DNA of 64,000 nucleotides, taken from contig NC_088921.1 in assembly GCF_038396675.1 (NCBI RefSeq), positions 12,572,501 to 12,636,500 on the forward strand. The letters are read 5' to 3'. Every line of letters starts with the position of its first letter. The first letter of the stretch is position 1. The DNA is from Hydra vulgaris (taxonomy: Eukaryota > Cnidaria > Hydrozoa > Anthoathecata > Hydridae). Position numbers and translations under genes: made by a program. Of this stretch, positions 1 to 11,039 are shown piece by piece. The notes under the pieces were generated by a model. That model was not told the origin of the DNA, did no database searches, and was given only the letters and a program-made list of their open reading frames with translations.

Positions 1-1330
1 GATATTGATGAAGGAAATAATTTTGAAAATCCAATCTCTTCGTTGCGTTTTTAATTTCATCAACATCAACCAAAATAACCTTGACATCCATATTTTCTGC
101 TGCCTTTGCAAATTGGGATGCTTTTGTTACTTCAATATGTTGAACAAAAATTCTGGATGTTACAAATCTTTTTAAAACCCTCCAATTCCGTCAACAACGG
201 ATTTGCCGTGCATGGGTGCATAAAATCTTATTTAATTGTCATCTTGAGTCGTTTTTTTAACATTTTTTATACTTACTTGTGAACTGAGATGTTGCATTAT
301 CACTCCAAAATGTAACTTGTTGGATTATTTCTGGCAGCTGCTCCATAATGACATCAATAAACGAAATCACGGCTTTTTTTGAATGTTTTTGATGGTCTGA
401 TACAATTGTAAGTGACTGCAAATGACGCCGATGATATACAATTAAGGGTAAGATTGAAATTGGAGTCTGGTCGTAATGAGCAATTTGTGGGTCGTTTTAA
501 GTGATGCATTTAAAGGTTTCTGCCAAATTAACTCATTCGACAGCTTCATGAAACATTCATTAAGCGGATTCTCACATGTAAAGTTTAAGTGCATGTCATT
601 GTCTGTCAACAAATAATCAAATATGGAATGTGACTTTTTTAAAGTTACAAATTTAAAACGCATATTTTCATGAATAGCGCAAACACACACGTTATGTGGT
701 AGTTTGGTGATTGACAAAACATTACATGGTCTTAAGTAAAGAAAGTTTGTTAATCCAATAATAATACTTGGGTTCTGTTTTTTAAACATTCAATAAACTT
801 CCTTTATAGGATAGATCAAATGTTAAACACTAAGTTTTTTTTAATTCCGCCTTCACAAGCTTCAACAAAGTCTGATATGTTTAGTGGTGTTGTACTTATA
901 TCATCGTTAGATAAAAACTTTGCACAAATTTTATAGTATCATCTGAAACACCTTTACAGTTGCTGCGATTTAACTTAAACGGTTGATTTTCAGCTAATAA
1001 TGTTTTCAAAATGGAAGTATTTTGTCCTGAAGATCCAGCTAAGGTATTTTTTACTTTTTCATTAACTTACCTTTGACTTGAGGACAAGAAAAAGGACTTC
1101 TCTTGTTTGCTGATTGCGAAGCAGTTCTCTTCTTCTCTCTATACTTCTTTTGCCTTTCGCTATTTTTTGTATTTCTTATTTTCCTTTGCTCATCATTGAA
1201 TGAAATTATTAATCTTTGTCCATAAGTTTTTGAATAACCTGCATTAAGAGTTTTATTTTGCTCTGGATTCTGTTTCCTCCATTTTGCAGACTTTTCTTTT
1301 GGTATCTTACTATATGATAAAAGCAAAATT
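1..1330 (-). pseudogene. Family D transposase-like gene relic (HGKG/DGIG type), 3' end beyond window
   Basis: Seen: reading leftward on the minus strand, four blocks come in family order. First (1051-1326) is a very basic N-terminal segment with RQKKYREKKR. Then (442-789) comes a block with NVCVCAIHEN, a C-x-C-x2-H pattern that may bind zinc. Then near 290-320 WSDNATSQF, and near 200-225 HGKSVVDGIGG. Stops and frame changes separate the blocks, so the gene is dead. The same SDxxxSQF and HGKxxxDGIG blocks occur in the gene split at 35230-43276, so the two are family members. I infer an RNase-H-like transposase whose acidic residues are in the VDFxEN, SDG and DGIG blocks; the VDF block is not recognisable here. 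Function is inferred only from repetition and motif layout. The gene continues left of base 1. Confidence 0.6.
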
Positions 1331-2179
1331 ACTTTTATTATACTATTTATATATAACTTGAGCGACTTGATTATTAAACAATTAAAAAATAAAACTCACA
1401 GCATGGTAATTTAATTTTTTAAAAGTAAATTTCATTCTTGCAAGTACAATTTTCAAATTATGAAAAAATAAAAATTCTGTCGTAATGTTTTTCATGATTA
1501 TTTAAAGTTGCGTTACGTCAATAACGTGGTTTTAAACGTCAATAACGTTGTTTTAAACGTCAATAACATTGTTTGAAATTAAAGTAGTTACTGAAGTAAC
1601 GCAACTTTAATCATAAAGTTTGGAATCAATTTTTCTTTGATAGAAAAAATAATAATAAATTTTTGTTTTAAATAATCAAGAGTTACATTTTATTTTAAAA
1701 ATTTAAAAAATTTCAAATTTTTACTGTAACAGACGAGTTTTTATATATTTTTTCTTACTGACGTAACGCATATTTTATCACTATTCTTGTCAAATATTTT
1801 TACTAATTATTTACTTTTGTTAAAAAAAATTTTTCGCTATGAAATAATGCATCTACCTTCTCCCTTTACGTATTTAAAAACTTATGAAAAATTGCAATCA
1901 CATATACTTAAAGTATAACATTATTAAATGTACTTTATTGATTTTAGAAAATAAGAAAATTTCCGAGTTTTGGCAGCGAGAAGGTGTCTCATAGCTAAAT
2001 TTTGAATTTATATTTATATTAATTTTAAAACATATAAAGTTCATATTATAATAATCTATAGGCATAAACAGTCAAAGAAAGATTTTTTGAATCACGATTT
2101 TTTCAAAGTTTCTATGGAATGCATCATATAAAGAGCTTATACAATAAATCTGTTTATAGTTTGATGAAGAGGTGCACCA
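1331..2179. other. A+T-rich stretch with one inverted repeat, no gene seen
   Basis: No coding block recognised. It holds an inverted repeat at 1493-1614 (separate entry) and is otherwise A+T-rich sequence with scattered homopolymers. Confidence 0.5.
1493..1614. repeat. Inverted repeat with internal triplicated ACGTCAATAACG unit
   Basis: The left arm reads AAAGTTGCGTTAC and the right arm GTAACGCAACTTT, extended outwards by ATGATTA/TAATCAT. Between them ACGTCAATAACG followed by a T-rich spacer is repeated three times. It could be a very small MITE; no target duplication was identified. Confidence 0.6.
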
Positions 2180-2680
2180 CCAGGCCCCTCTATGCTGACG
2201 AAAAAAAAATACATAGAAGCTACTGACAAAGCAGCAATTGTGTCTCTAAAATTTACTTTGTTACGCTGTTTTTAAGAGCATTGATTGATTGAGCGTTCAC
2301 TGATGCTTGGGAAAGCGTATTTCATGGGACAACAACTCTATTTGAAAGAAGGTTATACCGTTCTTCACAATTTCGTACAAGCTGGCATTCTAGTTTTTGA
2401 TCATGCTCTCTAAAAATATACTTGGCTTCACTATTTGAAAGTTTTTGCGAGACGAAACAACTGTAAAGCTTAAGTTGACGCGTGATTTTAAATTACTCGA
2501 TCAGGTCTGCTCTTTTACGGCATTCTTCAAGTGTTGTTAGACCAAGCTGTTGGAGTCGAGTTTCATAAGACAGGTGTTTAATATATGATAATGCATTTAT
2601 TGCTCGATGTTGGACTCGATGTTTTTGCTCGAGGATAGCAATGTCGGACTTTATGCAGCGACAAGGCTTACCGCAAACTC
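2180..2680 (-). pseudogene. LINE reverse transcriptase C-terminal fragment (CR1/L2-like)
   Basis: Seen on the minus strand across several frames: DIAILEQKHRVQHRAINALS, then YETRLQQLGLTTLEECRKRADLIE, and farther on NTLSQASVNAQSINALKNSV. These match the segment after the reverse transcriptase domain in many non-LTR retrotransposons, where the pattern is a QRRATK-like stretch, LSYEERLxxLxLxTLExRRxRGDLI, and a closing WNSLPxxVVxAxSxxxFKxRLD. Stops and one frameshift break it. No endonuclease or catalytic RT core is present, as expected of a 5'-truncated copy. Assignment to the CR1/L2 group is by pattern memory and is less certain than LINE origin. Confidence 0.65.
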
Positions 2681-3439
2681 AAAGTTTAAATAAGAAAATT
2701 TTTGGTTTGTTGAAGTTTTTACTTACACTACTTACGTTTATGCGTATTACTTTACTTTCTTTAGGCTGAATTTTTAAAATGCTGAAAAATATTTATATTT
2801 CAATCATATAAAATATTTTTGACAAAAAAACTGTCATCACAGATTAGGAGGAAGAGGGGTTCATGTACAAGACATATACAAATAAAAAAGAAATAATATC
2901 AATAATTTCAATTAAACTAAAAAAAAAAATTGAAAATTTTTTTTTCTATATTCTCTGAACCAACGCGACGAAATAAGGAATTACTTTATGACGTAATTCA
3001 TTTTGTTAACGAAAAAGCGCCAAAACTTTAGTAAATGCTTACAGTTTAACTTACGTTACACAAATTTAAAATTAAAACGTGCTTTAACTAAGCATCGTTA
3101 TTCAAAGCTTAAAATGTACAAACGTTACATTTAATATTCTTATTTAACTAAATTAAAAAAAACAAAATTTTATTATGTCTTCGTTAACTTACGGTAACTA
3201 AAGGTATATTTTAACTAAACTTTGATGTGTCTACTTTAATATTCATTTGCTAAAAGTTGAGAAAAAAGAGAATAAAAATTTACTACTTTTTCATTTTTCA
3301 AAGTGGAATTGCCCGTATATTTGCTTGTTACATTTTTTCGAAAGCAAAGGTCCGTAAAAGATCATCCTTATCCATTAAAAGGAAGTCTTACACAATATCA
3401 GACTAACTCTATTAACAAAAGGACAAACAAAAACGCAAC
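2681..3439. other. A+T-rich spacer, nothing recognised
   Basis: Low-complexity A+T-rich DNA with many ACTAAA/TTTAGT-like words; no reading frame with a recognisable motif and no clear terminal repeats. Confidence 0.5.
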
Positions 3440-4080
3440 CATTCGTTGTAATACCTAAGAAAAAGAAAAAGTCAATTTAAAGTTGATATTAATAGTACTT
3501 TGGGCCATCATTATGGTTCCTTAGCTTTAGATGCTTCAAATAATATTACTGTTAAAACATGTGATCTGTCTACTCAAACCATTTATAATAAATATCTACT
3601 TGCAGCTAAAATCGTAACTGTTATATTAAATAGAAGACTTGACAATCCTATTCAATTTCCCTCAACACCTCATTCAAATTCTTCTAGTGTATCATGTTTA
3701 TAATCTAGTAATGTCATGTCAGTTGAGTACATTTTATCTTCTGAAATTAAATGTAAATATTTTATTGGTTTAACGCCAGCTTAACTTTCTTGTCTGTATG
3801 ATTTTCTTGGACCTGCAAAATTCAATCTCTTCTACTGGAATAGTTCAAGAAAAGTTAAAACCTCTACTAATTCATTTATGTTATCAATAGAAGAACAGTT
3901 CTTTGTTATATTATTAAGACTTCGTCGAGTGTTTAATATATTTACTCTTGCTCATATACACAATGATAAGCTAACGAGAACATCGACGATAGCGATAGAC
4001 TTATCAACTCTTTAAACTTTTTTCTTCTTCTTTAGACCATTCATGCTGTATTCTGATAAAATATATTTTGTTAGAATTCA
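3440..4080 (+). pseudogene. DDE_Tnp_4-type transposase N-terminal relic with HTH segment
   Basis: Seen: a first frame (3500-3703) contains CDLSTQT, a motif common just after the N-terminal domain in THAP/DDE transposase genes. It is followed in broken frames by YFIGLTP..LSCLYDFLGP (3760-3815) and EEQFFVILLRLRRVFNIFTLAHI (3893-3960). The last block matches the helix-turn-helix that precedes the DDE_Tnp_4 domain (pattern REQLxLTLxRLRRGFNxxTLAHxxGVS). The catalytic domain itself is missing. A related but longer relic lies at 28980-30600 on the other strand. The frame is broken by several stops, so it is not functional. Confidence 0.55.
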
Positions 4081-4096
4081 GCAGGAATGGCCTAAA

Positions 4097-4124
4097 GACA
4101 ACAGACACTATAGTGTCTGTTGTC
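4097..4124. repeat. Perfect 28-bp palindrome
   Basis: The sequence from GACAACAGACACTA to its exact complement TAGTGTCTGTTGTC has no spacer. A mutated second copy lies at 4173-4200, 76 bases downstream, and both are followed by the same AGTCTA(C/T)TTATATAAAAAAG tail, so the unit of roughly 100 bases is tandemly duplicated. Confidence 0.85.
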
Positions 4125-4172
4125 AGTCTACTTATATAAAAAAGACAACCTACTTTTATAAAATAGACAACT

Positions 4173-4200
4173 GACAACAGACACTATAGTGTTTATTGTC
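4173..4200. repeat. Degenerate second copy of the 28-bp palindrome
   Basis: Same left half GACAACAGACACTA; the right half has changes (GTTTATTGTC instead of GTCTGTTGTC). Confidence 0.75.
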
Positions 4201-4204
4201 AGTC

Positions 4205-4985
4205 TATTTATATAAAAAAGATGATAAATGTCAAACCGTCAAAAATAAATGTTAAAATTCAAATTTTTTTTATATTATCAAAAATTATAATATTTATTAT
4301 ATTTTGCAAAACATTTTTAATTACAAACATTTAAAATGTTTATGAAATTTTTAAAAAATATTTTAATAATATATAACATATAAGGGATCATCCATAAATT
4401 ACGCTGAATTTATTTGAATAAAAGGAGTAGGAGATGTTAACCTCTTTTACGCGGCGATTTTAAATTAACTTAATGGGCTTTTTTGATTTTTTATGAGTTG
4501 AGGCTCCGCGAGGGAAAACTTTTAGCCTTTTTTGTTTTGTTTATTGGTAAAATTTAGCGTTGCATAATTTATTGGCGATCCCTAAACTATAAAAATTGAA
4601 TTCATGCATACAAAAGTAATATATTGGATATCTCCATTTGCAACTTTTTTTTTTCAAACATTAGATTCATCTGAGTTTTTAAATTGTTTAAAACTTTCTT
4701 CCGGATTATAAGAAAACAGTTCTATCTACCAACATGTTTTTTTATTTCAAATTAAAACATAACTTTTATCTGAAACTCTAAAAAATAAAATAAATAAGTG
4801 AAGCAAAGTCCTTTCTATGTATAGTTGAAAAAAGGTCGAGTTAAACTAAATAATGCAAAAAATCTAAAGTTTCAAGATTAACATTAAAAAAAAAAAAAAA
4901 AATGGAAGTAGAGTTCAAGTTGTCTAACGTCAAAAACTATAAAGAAACGCAAACTTTGATAAAGTAGAGTTAAAAGGAATTAATA
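4205..4985. other. A+T-rich spacer, nothing recognised
   Basis: No coding motif or repeat boundary identified. An A-run is present near 4887. Confidence 0.45.
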
Positions 4986-4994
4986 ATGAATATG

Positions 4995-4999
<5 letters not shown>

Positions 5000-5068
<69 letters not shown>
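5000..5068. repeat. (TA)n microsatellite
   Basis: Uninterrupted TA dinucleotides, directly abutting the Penelope-like remnant. Confidence 0.95.
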
Positions 5069-5071
<3 letters not shown>

Positions 5072-5101
5072 TAGTAGAAAATCACTTAACAAAAATTTTT
5101 T

Positions 5102-5145
5102 CCATTTAACACTGTGTTTCATCAACAAAGATTCATCAGAAATGG
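5102..5145 (-). ncRNA. Hammerhead ribozyme motif, left arm
   Basis: The exact reverse complement of the motif at 5594-5637: stem I CCATTT/AAATGG, core CTGATGA and GAAA, and a GTT cleavage triplet. It lies on the opposite strand to the right-arm copy because the arms are inverted. Confidence 0.75.
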
Positions 5146-5406
5146 ATGATCAAATTAATAAAACTTCAATTTATACCAAAAATTAAATTACAGGAAGTTG
5201 CAAATGTCTTAACTACTGTAAATTTTAAGGATAAAACAGCGCCTGCATATAACAATATTTCCAAAAAATGCATACTATGCCTACAAGAAAAATTTAAAAT
5301 AATTACACATGCAAATCAAGAATGCTTATTAAACAAAAGATCGGAACTAATTTCTAAATGTAGGCACGAAAATAAGTTTCTCCTAAAAAACTATAAAAAT
5401 AAATGA
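5146..5406 (+). pseudogene. Penelope-like element ORF, C-terminal tail
   Basis: An 86-codon open frame. Seen: [20 protein letters not shown], then [20 protein letters not shown] and a lysine-rich end. A paired cysteine (CILC), the NKRSEL block and the CRH...NKFLL block match the tail after the GIY-YIG nuclease in Penelope-like polyproteins (family knowledge from memory). The first part of the frame overlaps the left inverted arm, so the arm-encoded residues are probably not part of the original protein. No reverse transcriptase motif is present upstream; a (TA)n tract begins instead. A remnant rather than a functional gene. Confidence 0.6.
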
Positions 5407-5593
5407 GTTCAAATAATATTTACATTAACTACCCTTTTTAAAAAAATACCATAAGTAATCATTTCTAAAGAATTCTTTTTATAATAGTGTCAGCAAATTC
5501 CACAAATGTGTGAAAATTTACAGTAGTTAAGACATTTGCAACTTCCTGTAATTTAATTTTTGGTATAAATTGAAGTTTTATTAATTTGATCAT

Positions 5594-5637
5594 CCATTTC
5601 TGATGAATCTTTGTTGATGAAACACAGTGTTAAATGG
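5594..5637 (+). ncRNA. Hammerhead ribozyme motif (type I, minimal), right arm
   Basis: Seen: stem I is CCATTT (5594-5599) pairing with AAATGG (5632-5637). The conserved CTGATGA box is 5600-5606. Stem II is ATC/GAT with a TTTGTT loop (5607-5618). GAAA is 5619-5622. Stem III is ACA/TGT closed by a CAG loop (5622-5630), and the cleavage position follows T5631 in the GTT triplet. All invariant core bases of the hammerhead fold are present. Very short stem III helices are typical of hammerheads in Penelope-like elements, which may act as dimers. Confidence 0.8.
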
Positions 5638-5740
5638 AAAAAATTTTTGTAAAGTGATTTTCTACTACTAATATAATTGCTCTGTTCTTTTAAGAACATT
5701 GAGCACTCTATTGTGTAGAATACTTTTTAAAGTTGTTTAA

Positions 5741-5981
<241 letters not shown>

Positions 5982-6029
5982 TTAGCGCTTATAAACTGGG
6001 AAACAACTTATTAACTACAAAAACGCAAA

Positions 6030-7240
6030 TAAAGCTTATAAACATTTTATTTGTGAGTTCAGTAATGCTTATGAAAAAGCATTTCTAAAGCAAGAAAAAG
6101 GAATCAAGCTCAAAAACTTACAAAGTCCATGGATTTCACAAGGTTTAATTAAATCCTCCAAGAAAAATCAAAGTCTCTACGTAAAATATTAAAAAAAAAA
6201 AAATTACAAAAATGAAAAAAAATATAAAAGTTATAAAACCTTTTCGAAAAACTTAAAAAACAAGCTAAAAAAAATTATTATTCAAATCATTTACAAAATA
6301 ATATTGTTAATAATTGAAAAACATGGGATGTTTTAAAATATGTAATAGGAAAGAAAAAAATTGATCCAGGTAATATTATGCCAAACCATTTCAATATTGA
6401 TAACAAAAACAAACCTTGTAATGGACGAGTTTGACTTATCTTTTAATGAGCTTCAAAACGCATTTAAAACAATACAATCAAAAAAGAGACCAGGCCTTGA
6501 TGACATAAGCTCTCAGATGGTCAAAGAAGTTTATGAAGTTGTTGAATATCCCCTATTGTATATTTTTATTCTCTCATTAAAAAGTGGAGCTTTTCCTTAA
6601 CACTTAAAATTAGCTTTACTTTCATGCTTTTCGAAAGTACTAGAAGTTTTTTTAACGCAGTAAATCAGGAGCCTGAAAAACTAAGCGATTGGTTGAAGGT
6701 CAACAAACTTTCCTTGAACATCCAAAAAAGAAATTATGTTATTTTCACAAAACCATCAAAGTCAGACACATTACCATTAAAACTTTCATTTTAGTTGAAA
6801 CAAAAGTAAAAAGAGCATTTTCTGTGAAGTTTCCACGAGTCATACTAGATGAACATACTAGATGAACATACTAGATGAACATACTAGATGAATATACTAG
6901 ATGAACATACTAGATGAACATACTAGATGAACATACTAGATGAATATACTAGATGAACATACTAGATGAACATACTAGATGAACATATTAGATGAACATA
7001 CTAGATGAACATACTAGATGAACATACTAGATGAACATACTAGATGAACATACTAGATGAACATATTAGATGAACATACTAGATGAACATATTAGCTAGA
7101 AAGAGCATATTAAGTTGTTAGAAAATAAAATATCTAAAAGCGTTAGGATTATGCATAAAACTAAGTATATTTTAAATAAAATTCGTCTAAAAAATTTATA
7201 CTTTCAATTTGTTCATAGCTACATTAGCTACTACAATGTT
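6030..7240 (+). pseudogene. LINE ORF2 relic (CR1/Jockey-like), RT core deleted
   Basis: Seen on the plus strand: a linker region with SPWISQGLIKSSKKNQSLY (6130-6180). The RT start is LSFNELQNAFKTIQSKKRPG with GLDDIS and VEYPLLYIFILSLKSGAFP (6430-6597). A fragment LLSCFSKVLE (about 6615-6645) then runs straight into NQEPEKLSDWLKVNKLSLNI (6663-6720). The jump removes the RT centre including the catalytic YADD-like box. Downstream the frame reads KFLGVILDEH-like sequence that has expanded into a minisatellite, then HIKLLENKISKSVRIMHKTK and FVHSYISYYNVA to about 7235. It is a defective copy that meets a second LINE on the opposite strand tail to tail. Confidence 0.75.
6843..7095. repeat. 13-bp minisatellite inside a LINE coding region
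   Basis: About 19 tandem copies of a CATACTAGATGAA unit with rare T-for-C changes. The unit equals the codons for the ILDEH part of the conserved RT VKFLGVILDE motif, so it arose by expansion within the coding sequence. Thirteen is not a multiple of three, so the frame is destroyed. Confidence 0.9.
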
Positions 7241-10200
7241 GCAACTATTTTTTTATTATTATTATTGTTATTTGCCGTATATTAAAAAATACAATGAAAT
7301 AAATCGTGTTAATAAATAGAGCTGGAGCAAGCCGAAGACATAAACTGTCTTATCGTTGAGCCCCATTTACATTAAAAAATTGTCAGTTTATATACAAAAA
7401 TGAAAAGTAGCTAAGTACATAATAAGAATTTTACACACGTTAGTTACAATATAAATATTAATATAATATAAACATTAGTGTTGAAATATAATGCAGTATA
7501 TCAGATTAACAACAACATAAAAGTATTAGTTTTTTAACAAAAAAAAATTAAATAAAAATAAAACTGCAACAAAAGAGAAATAGTGTTATTTAACTATTTT
7601 TTTAGATAATTTATATTATTTATGTATTTATTTTAAAAGAGATATTTTAAATCAAAGTCATTTTGTAATAAGAGACTCTTAGATTCTTTCCTGAATTATT
7701 TCAAATTGATGTTTTGAATATTTATTTTTTTTAATAAATTTTGACTAATTTTTCCGCAGAAACGGTCCACGGTATTGGATTAGGTAAGAACTTAGTTTTA
7801 AATTAGTTTTTGATATAATAAAGTTGTTAATTGAAAACTTAGTAGGATACTTGTGCGAGATTTCACTAAAGTAAGACTGACAAATTTTCCATGACAAATT
7901 TTCATCTAGTGTTACTCTTAAAAAATTCCTTTTAATACATGTTTACATTGATTAAAAGATTAGGTAATTTGAGAAGAACATCCTCACCTTTACTAGGTTT
8001 GGAGAATAAAATAAATTTAGTTTTTTTTCTACATTTAACGAAAGCATATTACTTGTAAACCACTCGTTTATTTCTAATAGTTCTTAATTAAATATATTAA
8101 AGAGAACTTTTATGCATTTTTTTAAAAAAAAAAGATTGGAGTCGCCTGCCAACAACATAACATTTAAAATATTTGATGCTAAGTACAAATCATTTATATA
8201 TAATAAAAATAATAATGGTCGTAAGATTAAACCTTGGGGAACACCACATGTTATGTTACGTTTTTCTTTTTCAATTTTTTTATAAATAATACATTGTGAC
8301 CTGTTCGCCAGGTAATCTTCAAACCAAAGTAAGTTTTTATTTCTTACTCCATAGAGTTCCATTTTTTTTAAACTATCTTATGGTTAACAGTGTCAAAGGC
8401 TTTTGACAGATCAATAAAAACTCCTAAGGTAAAATAGTCATTATTGAAGGCATCTAATAATTATATATATATATATATAATTAATCAGTTCAATTACCGC
8501 ATGGTTAGCTGAATTATCTTTTTAAAACCCAAATTGCTTATTGTACAGCAAACTGTTTAACATCAAATAGTTATAGTCTGTTGCACATAATTCGTTCCGA
8601 TAATTTTGAGAAGGTAAGACGGAAATAGGTCTGTAATTGCAAGTATTAGTTTCATCACCAGATTATAAAATTGGAGTGATTATGGCCTTTTTTAAATTTT
8701 TTTGGCACAACATCTAGTTTTAATGAAAGTTCAAAAATATGAAATAATGACGGTTCAATGCCCGCACTTTTATTACTATTAAACTATTAAAAGCATTCCT
8801 TATCTCGCTTAGATTTAAATTAGATTCTTCCATAATAGTGTTACACGGTTTAATATAAGATTCAAACTCTATGGTATTTGGCGGAATTTTACTCGCCAAG
8901 TTTAGCCCTACTTCAAGAAAAAATGAGTTTAGTTTCTCAGCTATTTTTTTTTTTTTTTTATCATAAATCATTTCCCCGTCAATTAAAAGCTTTTGGGGGA
9001 GATTATTTTTTACACTTTTATTTTTACCAATTGTTTGTTTAATTATATTCTACGTTTTTTTAGTGTCGCCGGTGGTTTTTTCCAGCAACTTTGCATAATA
9101 AATTTTTTTAGAGTGTTTTTTTGTTTTTTTAAATAAGTTTTTATAGTTTTTGTACTTTATTTTATTTTTATATGTTGTATGCCTTAAATATTTAATACAA
9201 AGTTTTTGTTTTTTTTAGACAATTTTATTAGTCCCTTGGTCATCCAGGGGTTTAAAAGAAAGTTGGATTTAATATAACTATTTTTTAACAGGAAATGCTA
9301 TGTCAGAGTTCGAAAATACAATAAGAAGTATTCATTGATCTGTCGCGTTAAAATTTGAAGGGGCATTATTTTGGGTAATGTTATCAGTAATTAAGAATAT
9401 TGGAAAGTGATCTTTTAAATCAGTTTTAAATATGCCCGTTCCAAAACGACAGTTTTGAAAATTGTTAGTAACTTTATTATCACGTAGCGACGATGTAGTC
9501 TTAGTTATTCTCGTTGACTTATTTATTGTTGGTATTAGGTTATATTGGGTTAAAGTATCTAAAAAGTATTGAACATTTTTATTTGAAGCATAATTAAGCA
9601 AATTTAAGTTAAAATCACTAGCTAAGTAAACATATTTCCGTGTTAAACTAGTTTGGGTTAAAAGCTGCTCAAATAAGTTTTAAATTTTCTGAAACTACAA
9701 GATGGTTCTCTATAAATAGAATTAAATAAAATACTTTTGTTCATAATTTCTATGCACAACGACTCATAATCTGTTTCATTAACATTAAGATCCGTACGTA
9801 AAATAAAGTTAATTGATTTGTGGACAAAAATACTAACACCGCCGCCAGCGTAGTTAGAACGCGATTGGTGATACGTAATTACTTAGTTCAAAATTTGAAC
9901 TTTTTCCGTTGGTTTTAAGACAAGTTTCCGTGATACAAATTATTTGAAATTCGTGGTTTCGTTGATCCAATAAGATTTTAAGATTTTCAAAACTTTTGTT
10001 AATACATCGAATGTTTACATTTAAAATAGAAAAGTTATTTTTGTTCTGACAGAGATATTGAGTAGATTCAGAAATTGAATAATACTGGCTTTTTAAATTT
10101 ATTGCATTAAAATAGTTATCATCACTAGCATCCTCATCATTAAAATTAAATGGAAATTTGACCTCCATTTTTATAAGTGAAGTTTAAAATAGTTAATTAA

Positions 10201-10420
10201 GCAAAGTATAATATAGAAAGTAAAATAAAATTGTAGTATATATAAACATGTTTCGAAAATAATATTTTATTTTTGTTCGCAGCCCCATCCTGAATGATCA
10301 ACTTATCGTAAGAGATGAATGCATATTTTCCAGGCGCTCGTTTTTGTATCGTTTTTTTTTTACTTGATTCATTGTAATAGCCATAATTAACCAATATGTC
10401 TTTATTTAGAAATATACATT
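7240..10420 (-). pseudogene. Near-full-length LINE (CR1-like), degenerate
   Basis: Read leftward. An ORF1 end (10197-10394) has KRAPGKYAFISYDKLIIQDG. About 30 bases later ORF2 begins (9854-10168) with the apurinic endonuclease start: FSILNVNIRCINKSFENLKI and IICITETCLKTNG. Endonuclease continues at 9332-9601 with LKDHFPIFL. The RT start is at 8720-8971 (LNLSEIRNAFNSL). The RT core at 8084-8362 shows GVPQGLILRPLLFLLYINDL, with the catalytic FADD box mutated to LAGD. The C-terminus lies near 7690-7900 (ISHKYPTKFSINNF, IQYRGPFL). The 3' untranslated end is 7250-7660. The same tail recurs at 52735-53640. Multiple frameshifts and deletions make it inactive. Confidence 0.8.
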
Positions 10421-10639
10421 TATGTATATTTGTTTATTTAAATAATTGCAAACAATTTAAAAAAGCAAGTTTTTTTTTTGAATTTTCAAAGCAACCACGC
10501 TGCAGAAACACGTCCGTTCACTCCCGTGTCAAAGCAAAAAAGTTCAAATTTTAGTTTAGATGACAATGGATAAAGGAGTAATATAATTGAGTTAAATAAC
10601 ATTTATTTAAAACACTTTTAGTTCTATACAATATTCTTA

Positions 10640-10990
10640 TACTTTTAGCAACTTTGTCACAAGAATTCTAGATGATATTTCCAATTAAGGTTTTCATTAT
10701 ATAAATACCAATAAAGTTTGTATCAATTTCTTTTTTTATTAGAATTTTGTCATTAAAAAGTAATGATAAATTCCAAGGCGTAAGTTTTTTTTTAAAAGAT
10801 GCATGAAAAAGTACTTAATTAGTTTTTTTCAACAGTAAGTGAAAGCTTGTTGATTTAAAACCATTAAGAATTTTTTGTTAATTCAATATTCATATTTTGA
10901 AATAATGATATAATTTTGTTATTTGATAAAAAGAGTTTGGTGTCATCTGCAAACATGACAGCAATCAAGTTCAACGATTTATGTAAATCA
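10640..10990 (-). pseudogene. LINE RT fragment with FADD box (CR1/Jockey-like)
   Basis: Seen on the minus strand: LIAVMFADDTKLFLSNNKII, followed by NMNIELTKNS, WF.INKLSLTVEK and later NENLNWKYHLEFL. This is the catalytic FADD box and the downstream NKLSLN thumb region of a non-LTR reverse transcriptase. The FADD motif is intact here although stops occur after it. The fragment ends against the L1-like relic at about 11040, so one inserted next to or into the other. Confidence 0.7.
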
Positions 10991-11039
10991 TGTTTTAATT
11001 GTTTCAATTGAAAAGATCAAACTTATTAAAAAAAAATTT

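Larger units (their letters stand above)
5069..5680. mobile_element. Penelope-like retroelement remnant with inverted terminal arms
   Basis: Seen: about 155-bp arms, 5070-5226 and 5514-5672, are near-perfect reverse complements. A short coding tail lies between and partly within them, and (TA)n tracts bound both sides (5000-5068 and 5741-5979). Each arm carries the same hammerhead ribozyme core. The coding tail has the CxxCLQEK...[20 protein letters not shown] pattern that I associate with the extreme C-terminus of Penelope-like elements, next to the GIY-YIG endonuclease. Hammerhead ribozymes in the pseudo-LTRs of Penelope-like elements are established knowledge. The copy lacks the reverse transcriptase, so it is a 5'-truncated or internally deleted remnant. 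Confidence 0.7.
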
